Below are positions 37,670 to 47,200 of a stretch of 64,000 nt of DNA, one piece after another. The stretch's first letter is position 1, and every line of letters begins with the position of its first letter. Source of the DNA: Endozoicomonas elysicola (lineage in GTDB: Bacteria > Pseudomonadota > Gammaproteobacteria > Pseudomonadales > Endozoicomonadaceae); the NCBI RefSeq assembly GCF_000710775.1, contig NZ_JOJP01000001.1:4636232-4700231 (forward strand). Direction: 5' to 3'. The position numbers and the translations under genes were made by a program. The notes beneath the pieces are model-generated. The model was not told where the DNA came from and did no database searches. It saw only the letters and a list, made by a program, of their open reading frames with translations.

Positions 37670-38548
37670 ATGTCACCGATTATAGAACTTCTTGAGACCT
37701 CAACCCCTTACCTGGCTTTTGTCCTGGCACTTATTGGATTGATTGTCGGCAGTTTTCTCAATGTGGTGATTCACCGGTTACCCATAATGATGGAAAGGCA
37801 GTGGCAGCAGCAGAGCGAGGCTATTTTACATCCTGAAAAAGAACCAGAGCCTCTCCCTGCTTATAACCTTGTGGTTCCCGCATCAACCTGCCCTTCCTGC
37901 CAGCACAAAATCCGGGCCTGGGAGAATATTCCGGTCATCAGCTATCTATTCCTGAGAGGTAAGTGCTCCGCCTGTCAAACATCGATCTCCTTGCGCTACC
38001 CTGCCATAGAGACTATCAGTGCAGTGATGACGTTAGTGATTGGCCTGACCTACGGTTTTACATTACACACTCTGGTTTTCTGTCTGTTTGGCTGGTCACT
38101 GCTGGCCCTGACCATGATCGACTACGATACACAGCTGCTACCTGACGATATTACGCTTCCCCTCCTATGGGCTGGCCTGATTGTAAACAGTTTTGGGCTT
38201 GTGGTAACCCTTGAGCAGGCCCTGTGGGGAGCCATCGCCGGTTACCTGTCCCTGTGGAGCGTCTACTGGATATTCAAGCTGATTACCGGTAAAGAAGGTA
38301 TGGGCTATGGAGACTTTAAACTGCTGGCAGCACTGGGAGCCTGGCTGGGCTGGATTAAACTGCCCCTGATCATTCTTCTCTCTTCTCTGGTTGGCACCAT
38401 CGCTGCAGTGCTATTGATCGTCACGAAGCGTCAGGAGCGATCCAACCCTATCCCCTTTGGCCCCTATTTGGCCATTGCTGGTTTTATTGCCCTGATCTGG
38501 GGCGATAAGCTGATTAATGCCTATCTCAGCTTTTCGGGACTGGGCTAA
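37670..38548 (+). CDS. pilD: Type IV prepilin peptidase / N-methyltransferase PilD
   Basis: Cleaves and N-methylates the prepilins, including those encoded at 43-64 kb. It has the N-terminal GSFLNVVIHRLP and a zinc-type tetracysteine (Cys 74, 77, 99, 102) in CPSC and CSAC. The two catalytic Asp motifs are MIDYDTQLLPDD and GMGYGDFKLLAALGAW. About seven transmembrane segments follow. Length is 292 residues. The stop overlaps the coaE start by one base. Confidence 0.96.
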   Translation: MSPIIELLETSTPYLAFVLALIGLIVGSFLNVVIHRLPIMMERQWQQQSEAILHPEKEPEPLPAYNLVVPASTCPSCQHKIRAWENIPVISYLFLRGKCSACQTSISLRYPAIETISAVMTLVIGLTYGFTLHTLVFCLFGWSLLALTMIDYDTQLLPDDITLPLLWAGLIVNSFGLVVTLEQALWGAIAGYLSLWSVYWIFKLITGKEGMGYGDFKLLAALGAWLGWIKLPLIILLSSLVGTIAAVLLIVTKRQERSNPIPFGPYLAIAGFIALIWGDKLINAYLSFSGLG

Positions 38549-39165
38549 TGAAAATAGAGCTATTTCAACACAACCGTCCTTTCACCGTGGGTGTAACCGG
38601 TGGTATTGGCAGTGGAAAAACGGCAGTGACCAACTTTTTTGCCAGCAAGGACATTACGGTTGTTGATGCGGATATCGCGGCGAGGGTTGTTGTAGAACCG
38701 GGAAAGCCCGCTCTGGCTGGGATTGCACAACGCTACGGCCCAGATATTCTTGTTAATGACAATCTTGACCGTAGAAAGTTGAGAACCATCATTTTTGATG
38801 ATGCCGATGAGCGCAAGTGGCTTGAACGCCTTCTGCACCCTATCATTCGAGAGCAGATTGTCCATGAGCTAAGTAGTGCGGAATCAAGTTATGCCGTGTT
38901 GGTTTCCCCCCTGATGCTGGAAACCAATCAGCATGAATTGGTGGATCGTGTGCTTGTGGTCGATGTACCGGAGAGCATTCAGATTGAACGAACCATGGCT
39001 CGCGATCAAATGACAGAGGAGCAGACCCGACAGATCCTCAACAGCCAGATTCAGCGAGAGCAGAGAGTAGCGAAAGCCGATGATATAGTGGATAACAGTG
39101 GTTCATTAGATCAGCTGCATCATTCACTGGAAAAACTGCATCAATTTTACCTGAGCCTTGCTTGA
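38548..39165 (+). CDS. coaE: Dephospho-CoA kinase
   Basis: Last step of coenzyme A synthesis. P-loop GGIGSGKT is at the N-terminus, followed by DADIAARVVVEPGKPAL, HPIIREQIVHEL and the lid region RDQMTEEQTRQILNSQ. It has 205 residues. It overlaps pilD by one base, the conserved pilD-coaE pairing. yacG, often next in this cluster, is absent. Confidence 0.96.
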   Translation: MKIELFQHNRPFTVGVTGGIGSGKTAVTNFFASKDITVVDADIAARVVVEPGKPALAGIAQRYGPDILVNDNLDRRKLRTIIFDDADERKWLERLLHPIIREQIVHELSSAESSYAVLVSPLMLETNQHELVDRVLVVDVPESIQIERTMARDQMTEEQTRQILNSQIQREQRVAKADDIVDNSGSLDQLHHSLEKLHQFYLSLA

Positions 39166-39172
39166 GGCTCAG
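39151..39172 (+). terminator. Terminator overlapping the coaE stop
   Basis: CTGAGCC and GGCTCAG form a 7-bp stem around the coaE stop codon, followed by a T-rich run (GTTGTTTAGGACTTTT). It lies between coaE and the convergent nadE. Confidence 0.7.
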
Positions 39173-39186
39173 GTTGTTTAGGACTT

Positions 39187-40812
39187 TTAAACCCCAGGCC
39201 TCCAACCATTAGTTATCGGATAACGGCGATCCCGTCCGAAGCCTCTAGGTGTGATTCTGACACCAATAGCAGACTGACGACGCTTGTATTCGTTGATATC
39301 CACCAGCCTTAAGACACGATAAACCGTATCCCGGTCAAACCCCTCTTTGGCAATGATGGACTCTGCACTCTGATCCAGTTCAATATAGAGTTCGAGAATG
39401 CGATCCAGTTCATCATACGGTGGCAGACTGTCTTCATCGACCTGATCTGGTGCCAATTCGGCTGATGGTGGGCGATCTATTACCCGCTGAGGAATCACAT
39501 ACCCCCGTGTATTTCGGTATTCTGACAGTTTGAACACCAGCGTTTTTGGCACATCCTTCAGAACATCAAAGCCCCCGGCCATATCCCCGTAAAGCGTGGC
39601 ATAGCCTACAGCCATTTCACTTTTGTTACCGGTAGTGAGAACCAGATACCCCTTTTTATTGGAAATCGCCATCAGCATGACACCACGACACCGGGACTGA
39701 AGATTTTCCTCAGTGGTATCTCGACTATAGCCAGCAAACTCAGTATTCAGGGTTTCCATAAAGGCATCAAACATCGGTTCAATTGGTAGAACCTTATATT
39801 CAACACCCAGAATTTTTGCCTCTTCTGCCGCATCCTCAAGGCTCATATCGGATGTGTAGCGATATGGCATCATTACTGCCTGAACCCGGTCTTTACCCAG
39901 AGCATCGGTGGCTACAGCCAGAGTCAGAGCGGAATCAATCCCCCCGGACAGGCCAAGTACGATGCCTTTAAAACCATTTTTATTAACATAGTCTCTGACA
40001 CCCGTAACAAGAGCATCGTAAACCCTTGAACAAACCTCTGGTATTTCAGCTATCTCACCTTGATCAAAGGCCATAGAACCTTTATCAAAAGAAACATTAA
40101 AGAGTTCTTCAGTAAAATAGGTAGCACCAAAAGCCATTTCACCATCACCATTCATGGCGAAAGAGCCTCCATCAAACACCAGCTCATCCTGACCACCGAC
40201 CAGGTTGCTGTAGAGTACAGGAAGGCCTGATTCCAGACAGCGTTCTCTGACGACCTGATGGCGAAGAGACTGCTTATTCATATGAAAGGGTGAAGCATTC
40301 AGGCTGATGATCAGGTCTGCGCCGGCTTCTTTAGCCCTGCGAACCGGTCCCTGATACCAGAGATCCTCACAGATCAAAAGCGCAATATTTACCCCTTTGC
40401 AGGAATAAATAACCGTATCCTGACCTTTAACAAAATAGCGTTTTTCATCGAAGACCTGATAATTGGGCAGATGCTGTTTCCCATAACGGGCAAGAATATC
40501 ACCGTCACGCATCACCAGCGCCTGGTTCTCCAGACCATGAGCCCCCATCAGCGGAACACCGATAATCAGATCAATCCCCTTAATCACTCTGAGCCGACTC
40601 AGAGCCTGTTCAACCCGAACAATCAGGCTGGGCCGTAACAACAGGTCTTCCGGCGGATAACCGGAAAGGGTCAACTCTGGAAAGACAATAACATCCGCAT
40701 CCAGCTGATCCCGGGCCTGCTCGGCAGCCTCAATGACACGGGTAGTGTTCCCGTCAATGTCGCCCACTACCAGGTTGAGCTGGGCCATGACCATATTGAG
40801 CTTTGCTGACAT
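39187..40812 (-). CDS. nadE: Glutamine-dependent NAD synthetase
   Basis: Amidates deamido-NAD. The N-terminal nitrilase-like glutaminase carries the Glu-Lys-Cys triad in FPELTLSGYPPEDL, GKQHLPNYQVFDE and LLICEDLWYQGP. The C-terminal NAD synthase has the PP-loop GLSGGIDSALTLAVA, LTTGNKSEMAVGYATLYGDMAGGF and the ending RYPITNGW. The full 541 residues are present. AGG precedes the ATG at seven bases. Confidence 0.96.
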   Translation of the reverse strand: MSAKLNMVMAQLNLVVGDIDGNTTRVIEAAEQARDQLDADVIVFPELTLSGYPPEDLLLRPSLIVRVEQALSRLRVIKGIDLIIGVPLMGAHGLENQALVMRDGDILARYGKQHLPNYQVFDEKRYFVKGQDTVIYSCKGVNIALLICEDLWYQGPVRRAKEAGADLIISLNASPFHMNKQSLRHQVVRERCLESGLPVLYSNLVGGQDELVFDGGSFAMNGDGEMAFGATYFTEELFNVSFDKGSMAFDQGEIAEIPEVCSRVYDALVTGVRDYVNKNGFKGIVLGLSGGIDSALTLAVATDALGKDRVQAVMMPYRYTSDMSLEDAAEEAKILGVEYKVLPIEPMFDAFMETLNTEFAGYSRDTTEENLQSRCRGVMLMAISNKKGYLVLTTGNKSEMAVGYATLYGDMAGGFDVLKDVPKTLVFKLSEYRNTRGYVIPQRVIDRPPSAELAPDQVDEDSLPPYDELDRILELYIELDQSAESIIAKEGFDRDTVYRVLRLVDINEYKRRQSAIGVRITPRGFGRDRRYPITNGWRPGV

Positions 40813-40980
40813 GGAAATACCTGTCTATCCCTTTTTAGAAACATCAATCATCTCAGGGGCGGTATTGTCTTGTAAGTATTCGCGTCTGTAAATTGAAATA
40901 CCATAATGCGGGCTATAAACCCATTAATCTGAGGTAGTGAAAATTGAAAGAATAAGGGAGGAATTAGAAAGATGTCAGGA

Positions 40981-43077
40981 TTAACCATCCGACCCGAAGT
41001 CAAAATCCATACGCTCCGAAGGTGGCTGCATATAACTTCCCTGAATAAAATCAGCACCAAACTGCCAGACAGGGGTCATTTCTCCTGCTGTTTCAATACC
41101 AGGCACAATAACCTTTCTTCCACTTTGACTAAGGGCTTCAATCATTTTCTGCAACTCTTCTGCATTATCACCATCATTAAGGTCTTCAGTGAACGATGGA
41201 TCAAGCTTGACCAAATCAACATCCAGGTGAGCAATGCCTTCCAATGGATTCAGACTACAGCCAAATTCACTGACAACCGTCTGGCACCCCATGTCTTTGA
41301 GTGATCTGAAAAAATCAGGTATTACCTCTGAGTAACGGGCAAGATTTTGCTCACTCAATTCGATAGCGACAGCGCCTGCAGGAATTCCGGCAGCCTTGAG
41401 AGCAACTTTCATCCAGGGAAGAAACGTATCATCTGTGGCTGAAATGCCGCCAACATGCATCAGCATGCGAGTATCACTTCCCTCCTTTCGCTTGGCCATC
41501 AGGGCTTTACTGGCTTCAATGAGTTGCCATCGGTCCAGCTTATTCCACAAACTGACTTTTTCCAGTTTCGGTCTGAAAGCCGCTGCCTCATGCTCCCTTC
41601 CCTGTGCATCGGTCATAACAAAAGAGACTTCATAATATTCAGCGGGAGAGCCTGCAAGGGAGATAACAGGCTGATAGCTTAATCTGAACTTTTTATGTTT
41701 TAACGCCTGGTTGACCATACCAGCCAGCTGCTTTTCAACAGAATGGACAGAGCTAACTTTGCGTTTCTGGTAAAAGCATAATTGATTACCACCTTCTTTT
41801 TGTGCCTGCACTGTGGCCTGACGACTCTGTACCATCAACGTTTTGGCATCGTTTGTGGTATCACTGAGGATTACGGCCCCTATAGATAGCTTAACTGACA
41901 ACAAATTTTGATCAATGACGATATCTTCCCCCGTTACAGCAGTCAGCAGACTATCGGCCAATAATTTAACTTCCCGCTCTTCTCCCTCCCGAAATAGAGC
42001 AGAAAAATTCCCACCCCCCATGCTGGCCACCGGATGCACACCTCCCAAGTGAGAAGTTACTTTTTTAGCAAGTGCTTTAAGTAGCTTCTGGCTGACCTCC
42101 TTGCCGTGTTGCTCGTGAATTGCTTTCAGGGTCTCTATATGAAGGCAGCACAATGTCGCCTTTCCCTTCCCTGAAACAGCTCTCTGAATAGCAACATCCA
42201 ACTCCTGCTCAAACTGCTTTCGGTCAAAGAGCCCTGTTTCACTGTCCGGAGCTGACTTTTCAAGGGTTTTATCCGCACCTGTTTGCTCAGCTTCCTGTTC
42301 ATTGAATTTAATTTGCAAACTAAGGGTGAATTCGCCATTAAACGATGTAGGAGAGATCACCGCACGAGTAGGAACTTCTGAGCCGTTTTTAGCAATTAAA
42401 GGACATTGAATGACAGCCAGAGCCTGACCACTCTCTTCAATACCAATCAGAAACTCTTCAACATCCTGCTGATCTTTGGTGATGATCAAATCCTTGAACA
42501 GCTTTCCATCCAGAGACTCCTCTTCCGGAAGCCCGAGCAGCTTCAGAAAAGCAGAGTTAACATATTGAATCCGGCCATTATTGACGTACACAACCGCATC
42601 AACCTGATCATCCAATAATAGCCGTCGCTGTTTTTCTGATTCGTGCAAGGCAACACTCATGCGCCGGTGGTGCCGCCTAATCTTCAGGTCTTCCAACTCT
42701 TTTTGAGCAACAGCCAACAGGTACTCATCATGCCCCAGGGGAATAACCGCACGGGCTCCCATTTTCATCAGAGAGAGAGAATCCCTCTCACCATCCGGTG
42801 AGGTCAGAATTATCCCAGGAAGGTCCACATCTTTTTGGTTTATATAATCAAAGATTTGAGAAAAACTCAGAGGCGGTGGAGGATCTGTCATCAATAGCAG
42901 ATCCCAGTGCTGATGCCCGGATATTGCCGTTGTCAGGTCATCCAGAGAGTTGATCAGGCTTGCACGGGTTGAGTAGCCGGATTCACGAAAAACATTCAGG
43001 AAAGACTCCGCTTCCCCGGGAGATGAATCAATAATTAAAAAGCGAACTGTATCCTTACCACCCGATGCCATGGTCAT
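40981..43077 (-). CDS. fimX: FimX-type degenerate REC-PAS-GGDEF-EAL c-di-GMP effector
   Basis: A 698-residue protein with a response-receiver-like domain (10-125), a PAS domain (about 150-260), a GGDEF domain (about 283-440) and an EAL domain (about 450-695). The GGDEF motif reads GGGNF (354-358) and the EAL motif reads EVS (483-485), so neither cyclase nor phosphodiesterase activity is expected. This pattern is that of FimX, the c-di-GMP receptor that promotes type IV pilus assembly at one pole. GAGGGAAAGC precedes the ATG. It is 65 bases downstream of a pilE gene on the same strand, which supports the assignment. Confidence 0.88.
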   Translation of the reverse strand: MTMASGGKDTVRFLIIDSSPGEAESFLNVFRESGYSTRASLINSLDDLTTAISGHQHWDLLLMTDPPPPLSFSQIFDYINQKDVDLPGIILTSPDGERDSLSLMKMGARAVIPLGHDEYLLAVAQKELEDLKIRRHHRRMSVALHESEKQRRLLLDDQVDAVVYVNNGRIQYVNSAFLKLLGLPEEESLDGKLFKDLIITKDQQDVEEFLIGIEESGQALAVIQCPLIAKNGSEVPTRAVISPTSFNGEFTLSLQIKFNEQEAEQTGADKTLEKSAPDSETGLFDRKQFEQELDVAIQRAVSGKGKATLCCLHIETLKAIHEQHGKEVSQKLLKALAKKVTSHLGGVHPVASMGGGNFSALFREGEEREVKLLADSLLTAVTGEDIVIDQNLLSVKLSIGAVILSDTTNDAKTLMVQSRQATVQAQKEGGNQLCFYQKRKVSSVHSVEKQLAGMVNQALKHKKFRLSYQPVISLAGSPAEYYEVSFVMTDAQGREHEAAAFRPKLEKVSLWNKLDRWQLIEASKALMAKRKEGSDTRMLMHVGGISATDDTFLPWMKVALKAAGIPAGAVAIELSEQNLARYSEVIPDFFRSLKDMGCQTVVSEFGCSLNPLEGIAHLDVDLVKLDPSFTEDLNDGDNAEELQKMIEALSQSGRKVIVPGIETAGEMTPVWQFGADFIQGSYMQPPSERMDFDFGSDG

Positions 43078-43142
43078 GCTTTCCCTCGTTATCTTAGAGA
43101 GCTATCGGCGGTTACCAGATGAATTATATGCTGCAAGCGCTA

Positions 43143-43535
43143 TTACCAGAAATCAACGGGCGTTCTTACCCCACGGCTATTCAGAGTCAAGTTACCATCA
43201 CCAGTCTGATCTCCCTGAGGTACAGCAGTTAGCAGCACACAACGGTTCAGGGGATCTGTCCCACACTGAGCAGCATTAATTGTGTAATTATTATTTTCAG
43301 AGGCTGGGTTCGCAGTAAAACCCAGCTGAGTCAAATCAGTGGTATAAGATAGCTGTTCTGTATAAAAACGCTCCTGCTGCTGCATCACCCACATAAGCAT
43401 TGCAATCCCGTCACTTCTGCGACTTTCAACCACATACTGACGATAGCTGGGGAAAACAATCGATACTAAAATACCAACGATTACAAGAGCAATCATCAGT
43501 TCGATCAGACTAAACCCTTTATTGATCATTTTCAT
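43143..43535 (-). CDS. pilE: Type IV pilus minor pilin PilE-like (module 1)
   Basis: A class III signal MKMINKG is cleaved before FSLIELMIALVIVGILVSIVFPSYRQY, with Glu5 present. The mature protein has about 124 residues and two late Cys (AQCGTDPLNRC) likely forming a disulphide loop. Start 43535 overlaps the pilY1 stop by four bases (ATGA) and has GGAG upstream, so it is translationally coupled. PilE minor pilins join the priming complex with FimU, PilV, PilW and PilX. Confidence 0.9.
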   Translation of the reverse strand: MKMINKGFSLIELMIALVIVGILVSIVFPSYRQYVVESRRSDGIAMLMWVMQQQERFYTEQLSYTTDLTQLGFTANPASENNNYTINAAQCGTDPLNRCVLLTAVPQGDQTGDGNLTLNSRGVRTPVDFW

Positions 43536-46500
43536 CGATTTTCTCTCCAGAACTGCCTGAACACAGGGATAGAGCCAAAGCTTCTTAATGTGTTCTGAAA
43601 ACATTCGGTGCCTACACAAAGCTCAGAACCCTGAGAGCCTCGAGTGACAATAGAAGGTTCCGGAGCCAAGGTAGAGTGCCTCAAAACAGTCCTTCGGTTT
43701 GATTTATCCAGTGGTGTAGTGCTGGTCATATCACCAAAATTGAACGAGGCACCTGCATTCTCAATATTCAGTGCATAGAGATAATTTATTCCGGGGTTTG
43801 GCGTACATTGATTGACGATATTGGTATTCTGACCAAATGAGTTAATCAACAAAACACCTCTAAATGTTGCCGCTTTGCTGATCACTTTTTCACCGGCAGA
43901 CTCTAGTCTGACATACCACCCCCGGCTACTGTCCAGACTACTTTGAGCAGCTTGGCGCTGAGTATCATTACCCTCCTGCAAAATATTGTTTGTTGCATCA
44001 TACAGATTGGACTCAGTAATTATGTTGCTTCCAACGTAGGTATAATCGGTAGGGGCCTGACTGATATGGGGGTCACGAAAGACATAAATCCGATCATCCG
44101 TATCGTCACTAAGAGGGTCCGACCGGTCTCCGGAACCAATAGCAATATTCAAGTAATCAAACGTGGTAGATACACTGACATCAGGTGCTTCAAAAAAACG
44201 TCTAACCCCCCTGCTGTCAGAGGAATTCGAAATTCTGGCTATGACCCCGCCATCTGCAAAGTTATTTGCACCTGTGTTTGTCTCACTAATATCAAAGCGG
44301 ATCAGTTGACCTCCGGTATCCACTGCATAAAAGAAATCAGTCAGACCATCCTGATCATGATCAACTAGGGTTAAGCTGGCCGGAATGCTATAACGAAGGT
44401 CAGAAATGTTCAGGCTGGAGCGGTTATTTGAGGAAGACCAGAGCAGTGCTCCTGTATCAGCATCAACCATGAAAACTGCGTTACCAATATTACTGTTCTG
44501 AACGGTCGCCTGACCATCAATGGCAACATCATAGCCGCCACCAAAAAGTAACACCTGACGTTCAGCACCATTCCATGGAACTCTCGCTAACTTTGGCTCA
44601 GACCACGTCTGTCCCAACCTGGCAAAATCACCGGTACTGTCAGTCATATGATCATTATCGACATCACCCCGTATTACCCATTTCAGAACAGGGCTATTTC
44701 TATTGGTCACATCGAGCGCATATATATTGTTTCCTCCACGACGCATCGTCATATATAAGAATGCGTGCTCACCTGGGTCAGCAGTGCCATTATTGGATTG
44801 AAGGATGTCTCCATCGCCATTAAGGTCATTAATCCACGAAGCCATGGGGCCATCCATACCGTATACTTTGGGGATCACACCTGCTGCAGGTGGTAGAAAG
44901 TACTGAACATCAATGCCGGCGATAGTAAAAATGCCTTCAGAAACCTCAATCTCATAATCATCCCACGATCCGCCCCCATCAGTGATTTGCAGCCTTTTAC
45001 CACCGTTGACTATTCGGATCTGAGGATTAGTAATAGTCCCCGTTGTTCCATGCCCGTTGTAAATGACCCTGTATCCCCCCGGGCGAACATTGCGGCGAGT
45101 TGTTTGATTCTTCGCTTCCGGGAAATCACCAATGCCTTCGAGTTCTATGCTATGCCAGATGGCTGATTCTTCATCAACAAAAAAGGTTTCTTCAACCCTC
45201 TCACCGGTATCCGCATTACTTCGGCCTCGATACATTGCTACATTTTGAACAAGCTCTTCAGGGACAAAAGAAAACTCAGTTGTACCATCATCTGCATTCA
45301 CTGCGTAAAGGAATCCATCATTAGCTGTGAAATAGATAGTCTTATCGGTTCCACCAAAATAATTAATAAGCTGTGGCTGAGTATGAAGCGGATCTCCAAT
45401 ACTGTGCCGGTCATCAGTGGTATCACCATCACCATCTTCATCATCGACATCGACACCTCTGCCCCATTGGATAACACTGTCCCGGTCTGTCGCGCTGATA
45501 AGATTCAGCATCGCAGCAGTAATAAGGCTGTTACTTTCGTGGAAACTGTTGCTGGAAGAGGTGAGAGAGACATTTGTATTACCGCTCATATTGATGTAGG
45601 CGGGTACAGTCTGGCTTCGCTGTTCTGCCATTCCACCCTGCTCGACCACCTGACCATCTGGCGAACTGCTCCAGAAGCTTCTTGCCGACTCACTGAAGAA
45701 ACCGGTAACGGGGTCAATGGCTACATTACCATCAGCATCATAAATCTGATTATCTTCACCCAGACGGTAGCGCTTAAGGTTGCCACGCCAATTAACACCT
45801 TCTTCAGGCTTAAACATGACAAAATAAACATCTTCCGCTGTTTCCAGTGCGCTGAATGCGCTGGTAGTCGTTACAGGGGCAGTAAACGTTGACTCCTGAG
45901 AGCGAACCCTGGCCATAATATCTCCCAGAGCCTCATCCAGCTGTGTTGCATCTGCAGCGTTATAATAGACTCCACCACCTGCATTGGCTGTTCTGGTCAA
46001 AATCCCCGGAGCAGCACCACCAAAACCGGCAATAGTATAAACCGTCGCATTCTGATCACCGGTTACAGACGGTTGTATATCTGCGTTTTGCATGAACCAG
46101 GCCATTTCATCCAAGCACTCATCCTCAGCACAATTGGAATCAATGCCCGATGGCAAAGTCATCCCACTGATCAGGCTTCTGACATCATTTTGATGATCAC
46201 CAAGTGCATAACCATCACCATCAGTGAACAAAATAACATTGATTCTCTGACACTGATTGCTTACCGGGGAATTAAATCGAAATCCAGTCAATGCAGCAGG
46301 AACACTATCATTGCCTCCCCACCTTGTGTTTAGCCCGGCAATATAACGATAAGACTCATAGAGGGCACCAACTAATGGAGTACAGCAGACATTGGCAGCG
46401 TAACCATTGGCAACATCAAGGGCTGCCTGTCGATTGTTATCAATATTCTGTGAAGGGAAGTCAACTCTAGCGCCATCACTAGTAAAACTCATCAGTGACA

Positions 46501-46810
46501 TATTGATATTCTGAGCACTTTGAATGAACCGACTCGCTGCTGCTTTCGTAATGTCCATGCGGGTCAGATCAATACCACCACCTGAGGTCACCAAGGCTCC
46601 CATACTGGTCGAGGTATCCATGATGAATATCACAACACCTCGCTGAGCATCTGGAATTTGACGCACAAAAAGATCCACATCTTCAGCAAATGCCTGAGTG
46701 GTTAAAAAAATAAGTAAAAAGACTTTCCTGGACCAATTGGCGAAAAAGGTATGTAAACCAATCTTCCGGCTGGCTATAACACTTTTTCTAACAATGCGAT
46801 GAATAGACAT
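43532..46810 (-). CDS. pilY1: PilY1-type tip adhesin / assembly factor with canonical VWA (module 1)
   Basis: About 1092 residues. A long signal peptide ends near FLTTQAFA. A von Willebrand A domain follows with an intact MIDAS motif (MDTSTSMG, about residues 64-71). The C-terminal half is a PilY1 beta-propeller of repeats (YFTANDGFLYAVNADDGTTEF, VLLFGGGYDVAIDGQ, DGLTDFFYAVDTGGQLIRFD) with Asp-rich calcium-type loops (DVDNDHMTD, DHDQDGLTD). In Pseudomonas, PilY1 caps the pilus, adheres, and signals through minor pilins to c-di-GMP. ATG 46810 is preferred over a TTG at 46819; GGGAGGG lies upstream. It is shorter than the two other PilY1 proteins here and less like them. Confidence 0.93.
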   Translation of the reverse strand: MSIHRIVRKSVIASRKIGLHTFFANWSRKVFLLIFLTTQAFAEDVDLFVRQIPDAQRGVVIFIMDTSTSMGALVTSGGGIDLTRMDITKAAASRFIQSAQNINMSLMSFTSDGARVDFPSQNIDNNRQAALDVANGYAANVCCTPLVGALYESYRYIAGLNTRWGGNDSVPAALTGFRFNSPVSNQCQRINVILFTDGDGYALGDHQNDVRSLISGMTLPSGIDSNCAEDECLDEMAWFMQNADIQPSVTGDQNATVYTIAGFGGAAPGILTRTANAGGGVYYNAADATQLDEALGDIMARVRSQESTFTAPVTTTSAFSALETAEDVYFVMFKPEEGVNWRGNLKRYRLGEDNQIYDADGNVAIDPVTGFFSESARSFWSSSPDGQVVEQGGMAEQRSQTVPAYINMSGNTNVSLTSSSNSFHESNSLITAAMLNLISATDRDSVIQWGRGVDVDDEDGDGDTTDDRHSIGDPLHTQPQLINYFGGTDKTIYFTANDGFLYAVNADDGTTEFSFVPEELVQNVAMYRGRSNADTGERVEETFFVDEESAIWHSIELEGIGDFPEAKNQTTRRNVRPGGYRVIYNGHGTTGTITNPQIRIVNGGKRLQITDGGGSWDDYEIEVSEGIFTIAGIDVQYFLPPAAGVIPKVYGMDGPMASWINDLNGDGDILQSNNGTADPGEHAFLYMTMRRGGNNIYALDVTNRNSPVLKWVIRGDVDNDHMTDSTGDFARLGQTWSEPKLARVPWNGAERQVLLFGGGYDVAIDGQATVQNSNIGNAVFMVDADTGALLWSSSNNRSSLNISDLRYSIPASLTLVDHDQDGLTDFFYAVDTGGQLIRFDISETNTGANNFADGGVIARISNSSDSRGVRRFFEAPDVSVSTTFDYLNIAIGSGDRSDPLSDDTDDRIYVFRDPHISQAPTDYTYVGSNIITESNLYDATNNILQEGNDTQRQAAQSSLDSSRGWYVRLESAGEKVISKAATFRGVLLINSFGQNTNIVNQCTPNPGINYLYALNIENAGASFNFGDMTSTTPLDKSNRRTVLRHSTLAPEPSIVTRGSQGSELCVGTECFQNTLRSFGSIPVFRQFWRENR

Positions 46811-46839
46811 ATTTACCAAAGCCCTCCCTGACTGGTCAT

Positions 46840-46885
46840 AATTCCTTTAAAAGTTCGGCCAGAATTCCTTTAAAAGTTCGGCCAG
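46840..46885. repeat. Perfect 23-bp tandem duplication at the end of a small gene
   Basis: AATTCCTTTAAAAGTTCGGC plus three bases occurs twice back to back (46840-46862 and 46863-46885). It covers the last codons and stop of the 46870-47190 gene, so the second copy is a non-coding remnant. The stop and last residues are unaffected, consistent with a recent slippage event. Confidence 0.9.
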
Positions 46886-47190
46886 ATGCGTAAAGCCTGA
46901 ACGGTATTAGGCTTCCAGGTTAATACTGCTGGTTTTCCATCTAACGCTCTAAGCTTCTGGGTAAAGCTCCTTTCATCATGAGGTAAAACAATCAGTTTCT
47001 CATTAAAGACAAAGCTTTTGGGTGGACAGCTGTGGCAAGCATAAGCATCAATAATACCCGAAGTATCTGTTGCAAATTTGATATCTACCCTCACCAGTTC
47101 CTTGATATCTTCAACTTTTTGAAACCCCACTGACATCAATGGAGTAATTAAAAAAGCACAAAACAGAAATCCTTTTAATAATATTCTCAT
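46870..47190 (-). CDS. Small secreted Cys-containing protein of the module-1 pilus operon
   Basis: A 106-residue product with a signal peptide (LLKGFLFCAFLITPLMSVGF) and a CHSCPP motif in the middle (YACHSCPPKSFVF). Around it is a mixed alpha/beta segment. I do not recognise a family; the CxxC pair in the periplasm could bind metal or form a disulphide. It sits between pilX and pilY1 of module 1 (ten bases after the pilX stop) and has no counterpart in modules 2 and 3. Confidence 0.7.
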   Translation of the reverse strand: MRILLKGFLFCAFLITPLMSVGFQKVEDIKELVRVDIKFATDTSGIIDAYACHSCPPKSFVFNEKLIVLPHDERSFTQKLRALDGKPAVLTWKPNTVQALRIWPNF

Positions 47191-47200
47191 TTTATATTCC

